DNA of 64,000 bases from Hyphomicrobiales bacterium (GTDB taxonomy: Bacteria > Pseudomonadota > Alphaproteobacteria > Rhizobiales > Rhizobiaceae). The position numbers and the translations under genes were made by a program. The notes under the pieces were generated by a model. That model was not told the DNA's origin. It saw nothing but the letters and a program-made list of their open reading frames with translations, and ran no database searches. Where the stretch lies: assembly GCA_900472395.1 (NCBI GenBank), contig UCHV01000016.1, positions 124,001 through 188,000 on the forward strand, given 5' to 3'. Positions 34,650 to 42,712 of this stretch are shown here, in pieces (the first letter of the stretch is position 1; each line of letters starts with the position of its first letter).

Positions 34650-36048
34650 TTGGGTCTGGAACTCGACATTTCGTTACACGGTTGCGCTGTTCATCGCGAT
34701 CGGTGCAACGATCATGCTCAGCCTCACCTTCGCCTATGTCACCACCAGCCAGGAACTCGTGTCCTTTCTCGATAGCCTCATCCTCCAGGAATCGGATGGC
34801 ATGGTTGCGCAATCGAAAGAGGGACTGCTGACGCAGTATGAGGAAAGGCTGAGACAGGATCCGCGCCGTTACAAGCCTGCCGGATTGTTTACGGCCAAAG
34901 GCGAACGGATTTCCGGCAGCGTCAGCAAGTGGCCGGCCGGCCTGGAAGTCGATCAGGCGCCGATACAGGTGGATATCGACCGCTCCGACCAATATGGCGA
35001 GATGATCCAGCCCTCACGCGCCGTCGCCCGAAGGCTGGCCGATGGCACTATCGTCGTTGTCGGCTGGAGCACCAAGGATAACGAGCAGACCGCATCGGTG
35101 GTTCGGCGCGGGCTGATATTCGGCCTTTTGCCGGCCTTCCTTCTCGGGCTTGCCGCCTCGCTTCTCATCGCCATGCGATACCAGCGGCGTATTCGCGAAA
35201 TGCAGTTGCGCGCCGCCGAAATCGTTGCCGGCGATTTTGCCAGACGGCTTCCAACCCACAATAGCGAAGACCCGCTCGACAAGCTGGCGCAGATCGTCAA
35301 CGGCATGCTGGACGAAATCCAGACACTGGTCGAAAACCTGGCAGGCATCGGCGACGACATCGCACACGATCTCAGAACGCCGCTTGCACGAGTGCGCATA
35401 GGTTTGGAACGCGCGCGGCACAGCGCAACCTCCAGGGAAGAGTTTCAGGCTGCGGCAGATCGTGCCATTTCCGGTGTCGATCATGCCATTTCGATCATCA
35501 CCGCGCTGCTGCGCATTCGCGAGATAGAACAGACCCGCCGCTTCCAGGCCTTTGGCAGCGTTGACCTGAACGAGCTGATTACGGAGGTCGGTGAGCTCTA
35601 CGAGCCATTCGCGGAAGAAAAGCAGCTAACGATGACGGTTCACGCCGATATCGATGCAACCGTGCAGGGTGACCGTGATCTGTTGTTCGAGGCCGTTGCC
35701 AACCTCGCCGACAATGCCGTGAAATACACACCCGAAGGCGGCAGGATCGAGGTGGCGCTGGTATCGGAAGACAGTCGCGTCCTGATCCGCATCAAGGATA
35801 CCGGGCCGGGCATTGCCGAAAACGAACGGGAACTGCTGGCCCAGCGTTTCTACCGATCCGACCGCAGCCGCCACACCAAGGGGCTTGGTCTCGGCCTGAC
35901 GCTGGTATCGGCCATCGTGAAACTTCACGGTTTTCGGTTCGAGATCAAATCAGGTGACGGATTTACAGCGGAGATCGTGCTGCCATCCGCCCTTTCGATC
36001 TCCTCCCTTGTGGGGGAGATGTCACCGAAAGGTGACTGGGGGAGGTGA
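34615..36048 (+). CDS. Sensor histidine kinase whose C-terminus is encoded by an intergenic repeat
   Basis: This kinase of up to 477 residues has membrane helix 1 (YTVALFIAIGATIMLSLTFAYV), a short periplasmic sensor of about 130 residues, membrane helix 2 (GLIFGLLPAFLLGLAASLLIAM), HAMP, a HisKA domain with H251 in DDIAHDLRTPLAR, and HATPase with NLADNAVKYTPEGG, KDTGPGIAENE and GLGLGLTLV. The start may be the GTG at 34615 or a TTG at 34627 with GGAG six bases upstream. The last 17-18 codons (from LSISSLVGEM to the stop) lie inside repeat copy B at 35990, so the native end of the kinase has been replaced; the catalytic core is intact. Confidence 0.93.
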   Translation: MEKVLFFARLIDWVWNSTFRYTVALFIAIGATIMLSLTFAYVTTSQELVSFLDSLILQESDGMVAQSKEGLLTQYEERLRQDPRRYKPAGLFTAKGERISGSVSKWPAGLEVDQAPIQVDIDRSDQYGEMIQPSRAVARRLADGTIVVVGWSTKDNEQTASVVRRGLIFGLLPAFLLGLAASLLIAMRYQRRIREMQLRAAEIVAGDFARRLPTHNSEDPLDKLAQIVNGMLDEIQTLVENLAGIGDDIAHDLRTPLARVRIGLERARHSATSREEFQAAADRAISGVDHAISIITALLRIREIEQTRRFQAFGSVDLNELITEVGELYEPFAEEKQLTMTVHADIDATVQGDRDLLFEAVANLADNAVKYTPEGGRIEVALVSEDSRVLIRIKDTGPGIAENERELLAQRFYRSDRSRHTKGLGLGLTLVSAIVKLHGFRFEIKSGDGFTAEIVLPSALSISSLVGEMSPKGDWGR

Positions 36049-36145
36049 GCAACGGTGCAGCAGGTGGGACGACCAAGGCATTTGCGCCAGCATTACCCCC
36101 CTCTGACCTGCCGGGCATCTCCCCACAAGGAGGGAGATCGGCTGG
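35990..36145. repeat. Intergenic repeat with inverted ends, copy B (overlaps kinase 3' end)
   Basis: This is the second copy of the element at 3044-3198. It starts CGATCTCCTCCCTTGTGGGG and ends CACAAGGAGGGAGATCG, again terminal inverted repeats of about 25 bp. Its first 59 bp are translated as the end of the histidine kinase, including the TGA at 36046-36048. Interior differences between the copies (for example AAGGTGACTGGGGGAGG versus AAGGTGGCAGAGGGGGG) show that they are diverged. Confidence 0.85.
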
Positions 36146-36212
36146 GCTCACCATCCGAATTTCACATGCGGGTGCCCGATTTTAACAATGATAAGGCTCA
36201 AACCGCACCACT

Positions 36213-36716
36213 TTAATTCGATTGCGGCAATTCCATCACCATCTCGTGCCAGGCAATGCCGCCGTGATCGGACGCAGACGGTTTCACATAACGATAACCG
36301 AACTTCTCGTAGAGCCCGATATGGTTCTCCTTGCACATCAGGTGAATGGTCTTTTTGCCCATTCCCTCCATGCGCGCGATGAACTCCCGCATCAGTGACG
36401 ACGAATAGCCCCGCCCCTGAAAGGCCGGATCGACAACAACCGACATGATGACGACATTTGCGGCATCGGGATCATGCCCGATCAGCTGCTTGAAATCCTC
36501 GTCGGACATCACGACGTTTTGTGCACAGCCGCTGTTGATGAAACCGACGATCTCGCCACCAGCTTCCAGCACCAGAAAGCCTTGAGGATATTCACCGATC
36601 CGCAGGGCAATTTTTTCGAGCGTTGCCGCCTCGTCGCCCTCGTAGGCCGAAGTCTCGATTTCAAAACAACGCGCCGCATCCGCGGGCACGGCATCGCGAA
36701 AAAGTGGCTCACCCAT
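36213..36716 (-). CDS. GNAT-family N-acetyltransferase
   Basis: This 167-residue protein has the acetyl-CoA-binding motif A region IMSVVVDPAFQGRGYSSSLMREFI (pattern Q/RxxGxG/A) and the late motif YEKFGYRYV. N-terminal FRDAVPADAARCFEIETSAYEGDEA resembles the arylalkylamine N-acetyltransferase-like branch. The acceptor is unknown. Its ATG overlaps the stop of the DUF982 gene (TGATG), so the pair is translationally coupled. Convergent with the kinase. Confidence 0.9.
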   Translation of the reverse strand: MGEPLFRDAVPADAARCFEIETSAYEGDEAATLEKIALRIGEYPQGFLVLEAGGEIVGFINSGCAQNVVMSDEDFKQLIGHDPDAANVVIMSVVVDPAFQGRGYSSSLMREFIARMEGMGKKTIHLMCKENHIGLYEKFGYRYVKPSASDHGGIAWHEMVMELPQSN

Positions 36717-36964
36717 CACTTGCTGACCAGAATGCCGGCCTCGACGGCGGCGGCCACAAAGGCCTGACGCGCATCCTCATCCGGGCGCTTGCCCTTGGAG
36801 ACATCGGCAAAGATCAGCAGCGCCTTATCGCACGCCGGTTCATCCTCGATCGGCCAATCCTCGATCATCGCCCAGGAGGCGGCCTGTGTCGTCTCGATTG
36901 AAGTTTCGACCGGCGGTTCGCCGATCATCACGACAACCGGCTTGCTCCAGGGTTTCTGCATCAT
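36716..36964 (-). CDS. DUF982-family small protein
   Basis: This 82-residue protein matches the layout of DUF982, a family abundant in rhizobia: W-x-K/R-P-V-V near the start, a central segment of Ala/Trp residues ending WPIEDEPACDKAL, and the C-terminal block RPDEDARQAFVAAAVEAGILV. The function is unknown. It precedes and is coupled to the GNAT gene. ATG codons at 36964 and 36961 are both possible. Confidence 0.75.
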   Translation of the reverse strand: MMQKPWSKPVVVMIGEPPVETSIETTQAASWAMIEDWPIEDEPACDKALLIFADVSKGKRPDEDARQAFVAAAVEAGILVSK

Positions 36965-37003
36965 CTCAAGTCCCGTTCAAAAAGTCGCCCCTCATAGAAC
37001 GGT

Positions 37004-37714
37004 TCAGCGGCGAATGTAATCGGGAAACTCGGCGCTGATCACATCGATGATGGAAAGCGTTCCGGAAAGATGTTTGCGAAGCGCCGTGCTTGCCGCCTCC
37101 ACCTTGCCGGAGCGGATACCTTCAACGATGGCCTCATGCTCGGAAAGCACCGTCTGCATCTTGCCGGGCATGGGCAGGTTCAGTCGGCGAAGCCTGTCGA
37201 GATGCACGCTTTGGCGGCGCACATTCGTCCATAATTGCTCGATACCCATGCGCTCATAAAGATGCCGGTGGAACTCCCGGTCGATCTCATCGAACCGGTC
37301 ATAGGTTTCAGGCGTTGCGACCGCGCGCTGCCGCAACAGGATTTCCGTCAGCTCAGTTGCCGTCGCGGCAGGGCGATCCTGCGTCAGGCGGCGCACGGCT
37401 TCAAGCTCTATGGACAAGCGCAGGAACTGCGCCTGCCGCGCATGGTTGATATCGATCTTCGCGACCACGGTGGCATATTGCGGATAAACATCCACCATCC
37501 CCTCTTCCTGCAGCCGCATCAGCGCATCACGCACAGGCGTCTGGCTGACCCCGAATTCCATCTGCAGGCTGGAGCGAGACAGGACCGTGCCCGGCACCAG
37601 TTCCACTTTCAGAATGCGCTCCCGCAAAATTTCATGCACCTGCAAGGCCACCTGCCGTGAGCGATCCAGTTGCCCACCCTTGATCATTCCGCTCACCCTG
37701 ACCGTTTCTTCCAT
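37004..37714 (-). CDS. GntR-family regulator (FCD type)
   Basis: This 236-residue repressor-type protein has a winged helix (VALQVHEILRERILKVELVPGTVLSRSSLQMEFGVSQTPVRDALMRLQEEGMV) and an all-helical FCD effector domain containing the conserved metal-binding pattern (DREFHRHLYE, LSEHEAIVEGIRSG with a late His in LRKHL). The divergent IlvD/RraA genes are the natural target, with a dicarboxylate or sugar acid as effector (inference). I start at the ATG at 37714; the frame runs up to a GTG at 37774, but that would place the start inside a likely operator. Confidence 0.9.
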   Translation of the reverse strand: MEETVRVSGMIKGGQLDRSRQVALQVHEILRERILKVELVPGTVLSRSSLQMEFGVSQTPVRDALMRLQEEGMVDVYPQYATVVAKIDINHARQAQFLRLSIELEAVRRLTQDRPAATATELTEILLRQRAVATPETYDRFDEIDREFHRHLYERMGIEQLWTNVRRQSVHLDRLRRLNLPMPGKMQTVLSEHEAIVEGIRSGKVEAASTALRKHLSGTLSIIDVISAEFPDYIRR

Positions 37715-37748
37715 CGACTTCGCCACCCGTTTAACAAGCGCCTCCACT

Positions 37749-37790
37749 AAAGCACAGTTTTTATGTTGATGCACTGATGTTTTAGTGCTT
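37749..37790. promoter_or_regulatory. Operator-like inverted repeats between GntR and IlvD genes
   Basis: GCACTgatgttttAGTGC at 37771-37788 has perfect 5-bp arms; AAGCAC (37749-37754) and GTGCTT (37785-37790) add a wider symmetry. The site lies between the GntR gene and the divergent catabolic genes, where an autoregulatory GntR operator would be expected. Confidence 0.45.
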
Positions 37791-37863
37791 CAATGCCGTT
37801 ATCCGCTTTGGGAGAGGCGATAACCGGGCCAGTTCATCCCGCCCGGAGCATGGAGGAAAGATC

Positions 37864-38016
37864 ATGGCACTGTTGATCTGCAGCGCGAGGGGCATCACCG
37901 ATAACAGGGCAGCGATTGGTCACTCATCGCTTCTTTCGACCTTGTCGCCCGCTCTTTCCTCCGCTGAAAGAACCGACCTTCCCGTCACACCCGAAAATTG
38001 TCCGTATAAAGGTTGA
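37864..38016 (+). CDS. Unassigned 50-codon ORF with strong ribosome binding site before the IlvD gene
   Basis: GGAGGAAAGATC precedes the ATG at 37864, an excellent Shine-Dalgarno; the frame runs 50 codons and stops 5 bases before the ATG of the dehydratase. The peptide (MALLICSARGITDNRAAIGH...) resembles no family I know. It may be a leader peptide, or the start of a former gene whose body was deleted so that the frame now runs into unrelated sequence. Confidence 0.3.
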   Translation: MALLICSARGITDNRAAIGHSSLLSTLSPALSSAERTDLPVTPENCPYKG

Positions 38017-38021
38017 TTGCC

Positions 38022-39773
38022 ATGTCCAGCAGCTCCCTGCCAAAAACGAAAAAGCCTGAAGACCTGCGCAGCGCCCGCTGGTTTGCACCCGATGACCTTC
38101 GCTCCTTCGGCCACCGTTCGCGCATGATGCAGCTCGGTTATTCGGAAGAGGAGTTTCGCGACAAACCGGTGATCGGCGTGCTGGACACATGGTCCGAACT
38201 CAACACCTGCCATGCCCATTTCAAGGAACGCGTTCAGGACGTGAAACGCGGCATCTTCCAGGCCGGCGGTTTTGCCGTGCAGATGCCGTCGCTGTCGCTG
38301 GATGAAAGCTCGCTGAAACCGACCTCCATGCTCTACCGCAACATGCTGGCCATGGAGACGGAGGAGATGATCCGCGCCCATCCGCTCGATGGCGTGGTGC
38401 TGATGGGCGGTTGCGACAAGACCACGCCCGGCCTCGTGATGGGCGCGATCTCGGCCGGCGTGCCGATGATCTACCTGCCCGCCGGTCCGATGCTGCGCGG
38501 CAATTATGCCGGCAAAATTCTGGGTTCCGGTTCGGATGGCTGGAAATACTGGGACGAACGCCGTGCCGGCAATATTTCCGATGAGGAATGGCTGGGCGTA
38601 CAGGGCGGCATTGCCCGCTCGGCCGGCACCTGCATGACAATGGGCACCGCTTCGACCATGACGGCAATCGCCGATGCCATGGGCCTGACACTGCCCGGCG
38701 CATCCTCCATTCCGGCCGTCGACAGCAACCACCAGCGCATGGGATCCGATTGCGGCCGCCGCATCGTCGATATGGTCTGGGAGGATCTGACGCCCGATAA
38801 AATCGTCACCGATGCCGCCTGCCGCAATGCCGCCATCGTCGCCATGGCGACAGGCTGTTCCACCAATGCCGTCGTGCATCTTATCGCCATGGCGCGCCGC
38901 GCCGGTGTCGATCTGACGCTCGACGATCTCGATGCGCTTGGCCGTGTCACGCCTCTGATCGCCAATGTACGTCCTTCAGGAAAAGACTATCTGATGGAGG
39001 ACTTTTTCTATGCCGGTGGTCTACGCGCACTGATGAAGCAGATGGAAGACCGGCTCGACCTGTCGGTCATGACCGTCACCGGCCGCACCATGGGCGAAAA
39101 TCTGGAAGGCGCGAAAGTCTATAACGACGACGTTATCCGCCCGCTCTCCAACCCGGTCTATCACGAAGGGTCGCTGGCCGTGGTGCGCGGCAATCTCTGC
39201 CCGAACGGCGGCGTCATCAAGCCTGCGGCGTGCGACCCGAAATATCATGTGCACGAAGGTCCGGCCATGGTGTTCGACAGCTACCCGGAGATGAAGAAGG
39301 CCATCGACGACGAAAACCTCGATGTCACGCCCGACCATGTTCTGGTTCTGCGCAATGCAGGCCCGCTCGGCGGCCCCGGTTTTCCCGAATGGGGCATGCT
39401 GCCGATCCCCAAGGCGCTGATCAAGAAGGGCCACCGCGACATGCTGCGTATTTCCGACGCCCGCATGTCCGGCACTTCCTACGGCGCCTGCGTGCTGCAT
39501 GTCTCGCCGGAAAGTTTTATCGGCGGTCCGCTGGCGCTCCTGAAAAACGGCGACATCATCCGCCTCGATCTCCCCAACCGCTCGCTCGACATGCTGGTGA
39601 GCGAGGAAGAACTGGCGCGCCGAAAGGCCGAATGGAAAGCGCCGGAGCCGCGCTTCCAGCGTGGGTATGGCTGGATGTTTTCCAAACACGTCACCCAGGC
39701 CGATCAGGGCTGCGATTTCGATTTTCTGGAAACCGGGTTCGGCCAAAAGGCCGGCGAACCGGACATCTATTGA
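38022..39773 (+). CDS. IlvD/Edd-family sugar-acid dehydratase
   Basis: This 583-residue iron-sulfur dehydratase removes water from a 2,3-dihydroxy acid. Conserved blocks are GVLDTWSELNTCHAHFKERV (first cluster Cys), LMGGCDKTTPG (second), SAGTCMTMGTASTM (third) and the C-terminal SDARMSGTSYGACVLHVSPE. With this length and no branched-chain amino acid genes around, a sugar-acid substrate (arabonate, xylonate or gluconate type) is more likely than dihydroxyisovalerate. Start at 38022 (MSSSSLPKTKK) with AAAGG upstream. It forms an operon with the RraA-like gene 14 bp downstream, divergent from the GntR gene. Confidence 0.9.
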   Translation: MSSSSLPKTKKPEDLRSARWFAPDDLRSFGHRSRMMQLGYSEEEFRDKPVIGVLDTWSELNTCHAHFKERVQDVKRGIFQAGGFAVQMPSLSLDESSLKPTSMLYRNMLAMETEEMIRAHPLDGVVLMGGCDKTTPGLVMGAISAGVPMIYLPAGPMLRGNYAGKILGSGSDGWKYWDERRAGNISDEEWLGVQGGIARSAGTCMTMGTASTMTAIADAMGLTLPGASSIPAVDSNHQRMGSDCGRRIVDMVWEDLTPDKIVTDAACRNAAIVAMATGCSTNAVVHLIAMARRAGVDLTLDDLDALGRVTPLIANVRPSGKDYLMEDFFYAGGLRALMKQMEDRLDLSVMTVTGRTMGENLEGAKVYNDDVIRPLSNPVYHEGSLAVVRGNLCPNGGVIKPAACDPKYHVHEGPAMVFDSYPEMKKAIDDENLDVTPDHVLVLRNAGPLGGPGFPEWGMLPIPKALIKKGHRDMLRISDARMSGTSYGACVLHVSPESFIGGPLALLKNGDIIRLDLPNRSLDMLVSEEELARRKAEWKAPEPRFQRGYGWMFSKHVTQADQGCDFDFLETGFGQKAGEPDIY

Positions 39774-39787
39774 GGAGGATAACGCCG

Positions 39788-40513
39788 ATGAACGACTACG
39801 TACTCAGCGACGCCACGCGCGCAAAATTCAAGAAGATTTCCACCGCCTCTCTGGCCACCGCCATGTTCAAGCGCGGGTTGCGCAACCAGTTCATCCAGGG
39901 CGTCGTGCCGGTCTCGCCCAAGACCGAAACCATGGTGGGCCAAGCCTTCACGCTGCGCTATATCGTGGCGCGCGAGGACCGCAATCCGATCACCGTGTTC
40001 CGCAATGCCGATCATCCGCAGCGCGTTGCCATCGAAACCTGCCCGGCCGGCCATGTGCTGGTGATGGACAGTCGCAAGGATGCCCGCGCCGCCACCGCCG
40101 GTTCGATCCTGATCACGCGGCTTGCGCTGCGCGGTGCCGCAGGCGTCGTCACCGATGGCGGCTTTCGCGATGCGGCGGGCATCGGCGCGCTCCACATGCC
40201 CTCCTACCACGCACGCCCGTCCGCGCCGACCAACCTCACCCTGCACGAGGCGATCGACATCAACGTGCCGATCTCCTGCGGCGATGTCGCGGTGTTTCCC
40301 GGCGACGTTCTGGTCGGCGACAATGACGGCGTGATGGTCATTCCCGCCCACCTGGCCGAGGAACTGGCGGATGAATGTACGGCCATGGAAAGCTACGAGG
40401 ATTTCGTGCTCGAGCAGGTGAAAGCGGGCACACCGATCATCGGTCTTTACCCGCAGACCAAGGACGAGTTCCGCGACAAATACGAGGCATGGCGCAAGAC
40501 GAACGGCCGTTGA
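39788..40513 (+). CDS. RraA-like aldolase/decarboxylase family protein
   Basis: This 241-residue protein belongs to the RraA/HMG-aldolase superfamily: GQAFTLRYIVARED, VLVMDSRKDARAATAGSILITRLALRGAAGVVTDGGFRD (the conserved G-x-x-R-D metal and pyruvate site) and FPGDVLVGDNDGVMVIP. Members next to IlvD/Edd dehydratases act on 4-hydroxy-2-oxo acids or similar rather than inhibiting RNase E. GGAGG is nine bases before the ATG at 39788. Together with the dehydratase it could open and cleave one sugar acid. The terminator at 40543 ends the unit. Confidence 0.88.
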   Translation: MNDYVLSDATRAKFKKISTASLATAMFKRGLRNQFIQGVVPVSPKTETMVGQAFTLRYIVAREDRNPITVFRNADHPQRVAIETCPAGHVLVMDSRKDARAATAGSILITRLALRGAAGVVTDGGFRDAAGIGALHMPSYHARPSAPTNLTLHEAIDINVPISCGDVAVFPGDVLVGDNDGVMVIPAHLAEELADECTAMESYEDFVLEQVKAGTPIIGLYPQTKDEFRDKYEAWRKTNGR

Positions 40514-40542
40514 CCGCCTGATATTCACAACGAGCCCAAAAG

Positions 40543-40580
40543 AAGCGCATGGCCCAACCCGGCCATGCGCTTTTTCTTTT
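40543..40580 (+). terminator. Terminator after the IlvD-RraA unit
   Basis: AAGCGCATGGCC, loop CAACCC, GGCCATGCGCTTTTTCTTTT. Strong 12-bp stem with T tail, 30 bp after the RraA-like stop. Confidence 0.92.
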
Positions 40581-40696
40581 TCGACCTGGATTGCTTATCA
40601 AGTTTCCCGAAAATTCTGCAATTCCAGGCGCTCACATGTCGGCCAGAATTTGCGCATATGCAAACCAAAATTTGTCATACTAATCGGCATGAAATA

Positions 40697-40752
40697 TTGA
40701 CAATCAAGCATTTTTCAGTGGTATAAAGATTACAACATAAACGTGGTACCAC
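40697..40752 (+). promoter_or_regulatory. Promoter and GTGGTACCAC operator of the acid-sugar kinase gene
   Basis: TTGACA (40697-40702), 18-bp spacer and GTATAA (40721-40726) form a good sigma-70 promoter. GTGGTACCAC at 40743-40752 is a perfect 10-bp palindrome just past the expected start site and 5 bp before the ATG at 40757; a half-site TGGTA also overlaps the -10 (40719-40723). TGGT-N-ACCA is the core of many FadR-type GntR operators, and such a regulator is encoded two genes along, so autoregulated repression is likely. Confidence 0.65.
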
Positions 40753-40756
40753 TTCC

Positions 40757-41785
40757 ATGCTCGCCATTCTCGCGGATGATCTGACAGGCGCACTCGATTC
40801 AGCTGCCCCCTTTGCCGGGCGCGGTCTTCGCACCGAAGTTGCGCTCGCCCGCGAAGCCATTGCAGACATTGTTGCCGAGCAACCGGACGTCATCTCCATC
40901 AACCTCAACACCCGTGAGATTGGCGCAGCTGAAGCGCGCGCTGCGACGGCCGAAGTGATGGCCTTGCTGCCATCGGGCACGCTCCTGTTCAAAAAGGTCG
41001 ACTCCCGCCTCAAGGGCAATATCGTCGCCGAACTCGATGCCATGGCGTTCTCTCGCGCCCTCGTCGCCCCGGCTATCCCGGAATTCGACCGCATTGTCGA
41101 AAATGGTGCCGTTCGCGGTTTCGGCATCGACACGCCGATCATCATTGCCGACAAACTCGGATCCCACGCTGCCCGCGCCCACACACCGGACACTCTTTCG
41201 CCGACCGACATGGATGCCGTGCTCGACACCGCGCAGACAGATGGCACCGATCTCCTGATCGGCGCACGGGGCTTGGCCGAAGCACTTGCCCGCCGCATGA
41301 CCGCAGGACGTGACGCGCAACCGGCAAAAATCCCGACAGGACGAGCCACTTTCGTCATCGGCTCGCGCGATCCGATCACGCTTACGCAGATCGACGCCTT
41401 GCGCGCCGGCCATGACCTCGATTATCTGGCCGCACCGAATGGCGAACTGACAGACACACCGGATAGCAACGCCGCACTGACGCTGGTTCAGGCCACACCG
41501 GGGACAAGCGAAATCAATCCGATGCTCGTATCCGAGGCACTGGCAGAAGGCCTCAAGCATAGCCTGTCGGACGACAACGGAACGCTGCTTCTGTCCGGCG
41601 GCGCCACTGCCGAAGCGGTGATGCGCGCACTTGGCGTTACGCATTTTACTCTGCATGGCGAATGTTTGCCGGGCCTCGGACTTGCATCGACCGGAGAGCG
41701 CTGCATCATCGCCAAGTCGGGCGGGTTTGGTCAGCCGGACACGTTGAAGACAATTGCCGACATGGTCCTGGGGAGGGCAATTTGA
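40757..41785 (+). CDS. DUF1537-family four-carbon acid-sugar kinase
   Basis: This 342-residue ATP-dependent kinase has the two-domain DUF1537 layout: N-terminal substrate domain ILADDLTGALDSAAPFAGRG and LFKKVDSRLKGNI, and C-terminal nucleotide domain LLLSGGATAEAVMRALGV and CIIAKSGGFGQPD. Characterised members phosphorylate D-threonate, D-erythronate or 3-oxo-tetronate at O4. The D-threonate kinase works with a PdxA2 dehydrogenase, and a PdxA-like gene is encoded 2 kb away here. At 342 residues it is shorter than many members (about 400-430). The FadR-type regulator starts two bases after its stop. Confidence 0.9.
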   Translation: MLAILADDLTGALDSAAPFAGRGLRTEVALAREAIADIVAEQPDVISINLNTREIGAAEARAATAEVMALLPSGTLLFKKVDSRLKGNIVAELDAMAFSRALVAPAIPEFDRIVENGAVRGFGIDTPIIIADKLGSHAARAHTPDTLSPTDMDAVLDTAQTDGTDLLIGARGLAEALARRMTAGRDAQPAKIPTGRATFVIGSRDPITLTQIDALRAGHDLDYLAAPNGELTDTPDSNAALTLVQATPGTSEINPMLVSEALAEGLKHSLSDDNGTLLLSGGATAEAVMRALGVTHFTLHGECLPGLGLASTGERCIIAKSGGFGQPDTLKTIADMVLGRAI

Positions 41786-41787
41786 AG

Positions 41788-42492
41788 ATGGGACTGGAGA
41801 CCGGAACCGCCCGCAAGGGCCTCGCCGACATCGTGTTCGAACGCATGTTGCGCGCCATCAAATCCGGCGCCTACAAGCCGGACGAACGCCTGCCGACCGA
41901 ACATGATCTCGCCGCCGAATTCGAGGTATCCCGACCGGTCATCCGCGAGGCCTTAAAACGTCTGCGCGACCAGAGCCTGATCTATTCCCGACGCGGCGCC
42001 GGCAGCTTTGTCCGCTCCACCGGCCTCAGAAACCCACTCGGTTTCGGCCAGCTGGAAAACGTCGCCGACCTATTGAACTGTTACGAGTTCCGCCTGACGC
42101 TGGAACCGGCCGCAGCAGCTGCCGCCGCCTCCCGTCACGATGCCGACAGTTTGAAGGCGATCCGGCAGGCGCTGGAACTGCTGCGTGACGCCACCAACCG
42201 CCAGTCACACCGCGAAGACGCCGATTTCCAGTTTCACCTGGCCATCGCCCGCGCCGCCCAGAACAACTATTTCTCCACCGCCATGGAAGCGCTGAAAGAC
42301 CACATCGCGGTCGGCATGAAGTTTCATGGTGCCTCGATCAAGCGGGAAGCGTCAGGCCTCACCCGCGTATTCGGCGAGCACGAAGCGATTGCCTCGGCCA
42401 TCGCCAACCGCGATGAGGACGAGGCGCGACGCCTGATGCTGGAGCATTTGAAGGGGTCGCGCGAACGGCTGTTTCAGTCGTCGCATCAGTAG
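41788..42492 (+). CDS. FadR-type GntR-family regulator
   Basis: This 234-residue protein has a winged helix (LADIVFERMLRAIKSGAYKPDERLPTEHDLAAEFEVSRPVIREALKRLRDQSLI) and an FCD domain with the ligand-site pattern DADFQFHLAIA, EHEAIASAIANRD and a late LEHL. GGAGGG ten bases before the ATG at 41788 is inside the kinase gene end; a TTG at 41782 is possible. It is cotranscribed with the kinase, and the palindrome upstream of that gene is its probable target. A sugar acid is the likely effector. Confidence 0.9.
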   Translation: MGLETGTARKGLADIVFERMLRAIKSGAYKPDERLPTEHDLAAEFEVSRPVIREALKRLRDQSLIYSRRGAGSFVRSTGLRNPLGFGQLENVADLLNCYEFRLTLEPAAAAAAASRHDADSLKAIRQALELLRDATNRQSHREDADFQFHLAIARAAQNNYFSTAMEALKDHIAVGMKFHGASIKREASGLTRVFGEHEAIASAIANRDEDEARRLMLEHLKGSRERLFQSSHQ

Positions 42493-42530
42493 AATTGAGC
42501 AGCGGACAAGGATCGTTCAAGCCCCTCCTC

Positions 42531-42616
42531 CGTCATCCCAGGGCTTGTCCCGGGGATCTAACCACAGCGCAACAAATTCAGCTCAGCAGATGCTCGGGAC
42601 AGGCCCGAGCATGACG
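42531..42616. repeat. Imperfect palindromic intergenic element
   Basis: Arms of about 29 bp, CGTCATCCCAGGGCTTGTC... and its near complement ...GACAGGCCCGAGCATGACG, agree at about 22 positions and enclose a 27-bp centre. Sequences built on GTCAT-cc-GGGCTTGTCCC occur widely between rhizobial genes (my recollection, not a search). It lies between the FadR gene and the convergent alcohol dehydrogenase. Confidence 0.7.
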
Positions 42617-42661
42617 ACCGCGGGTGGGTGGGTGCCTCTTTTTTCCCTCTCCCCAAAACGC

Positions 42662-42691
42662 AAAAAGGCGGCACGATCGCTCGCACCGCCT
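42662..42691 (-). terminator. Terminator of the alcohol dehydrogenase operon
   Basis: On the minus strand: AGGCGGTGCGAGCGATCGTGCCGCCTTTTT. A GC-rich stem with T tail lies 21 bp after the stop at 42713. Confidence 0.8.
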
Positions 42692-42712
42692 CCCTCCTCC
42701 AAACCAGCTTCT

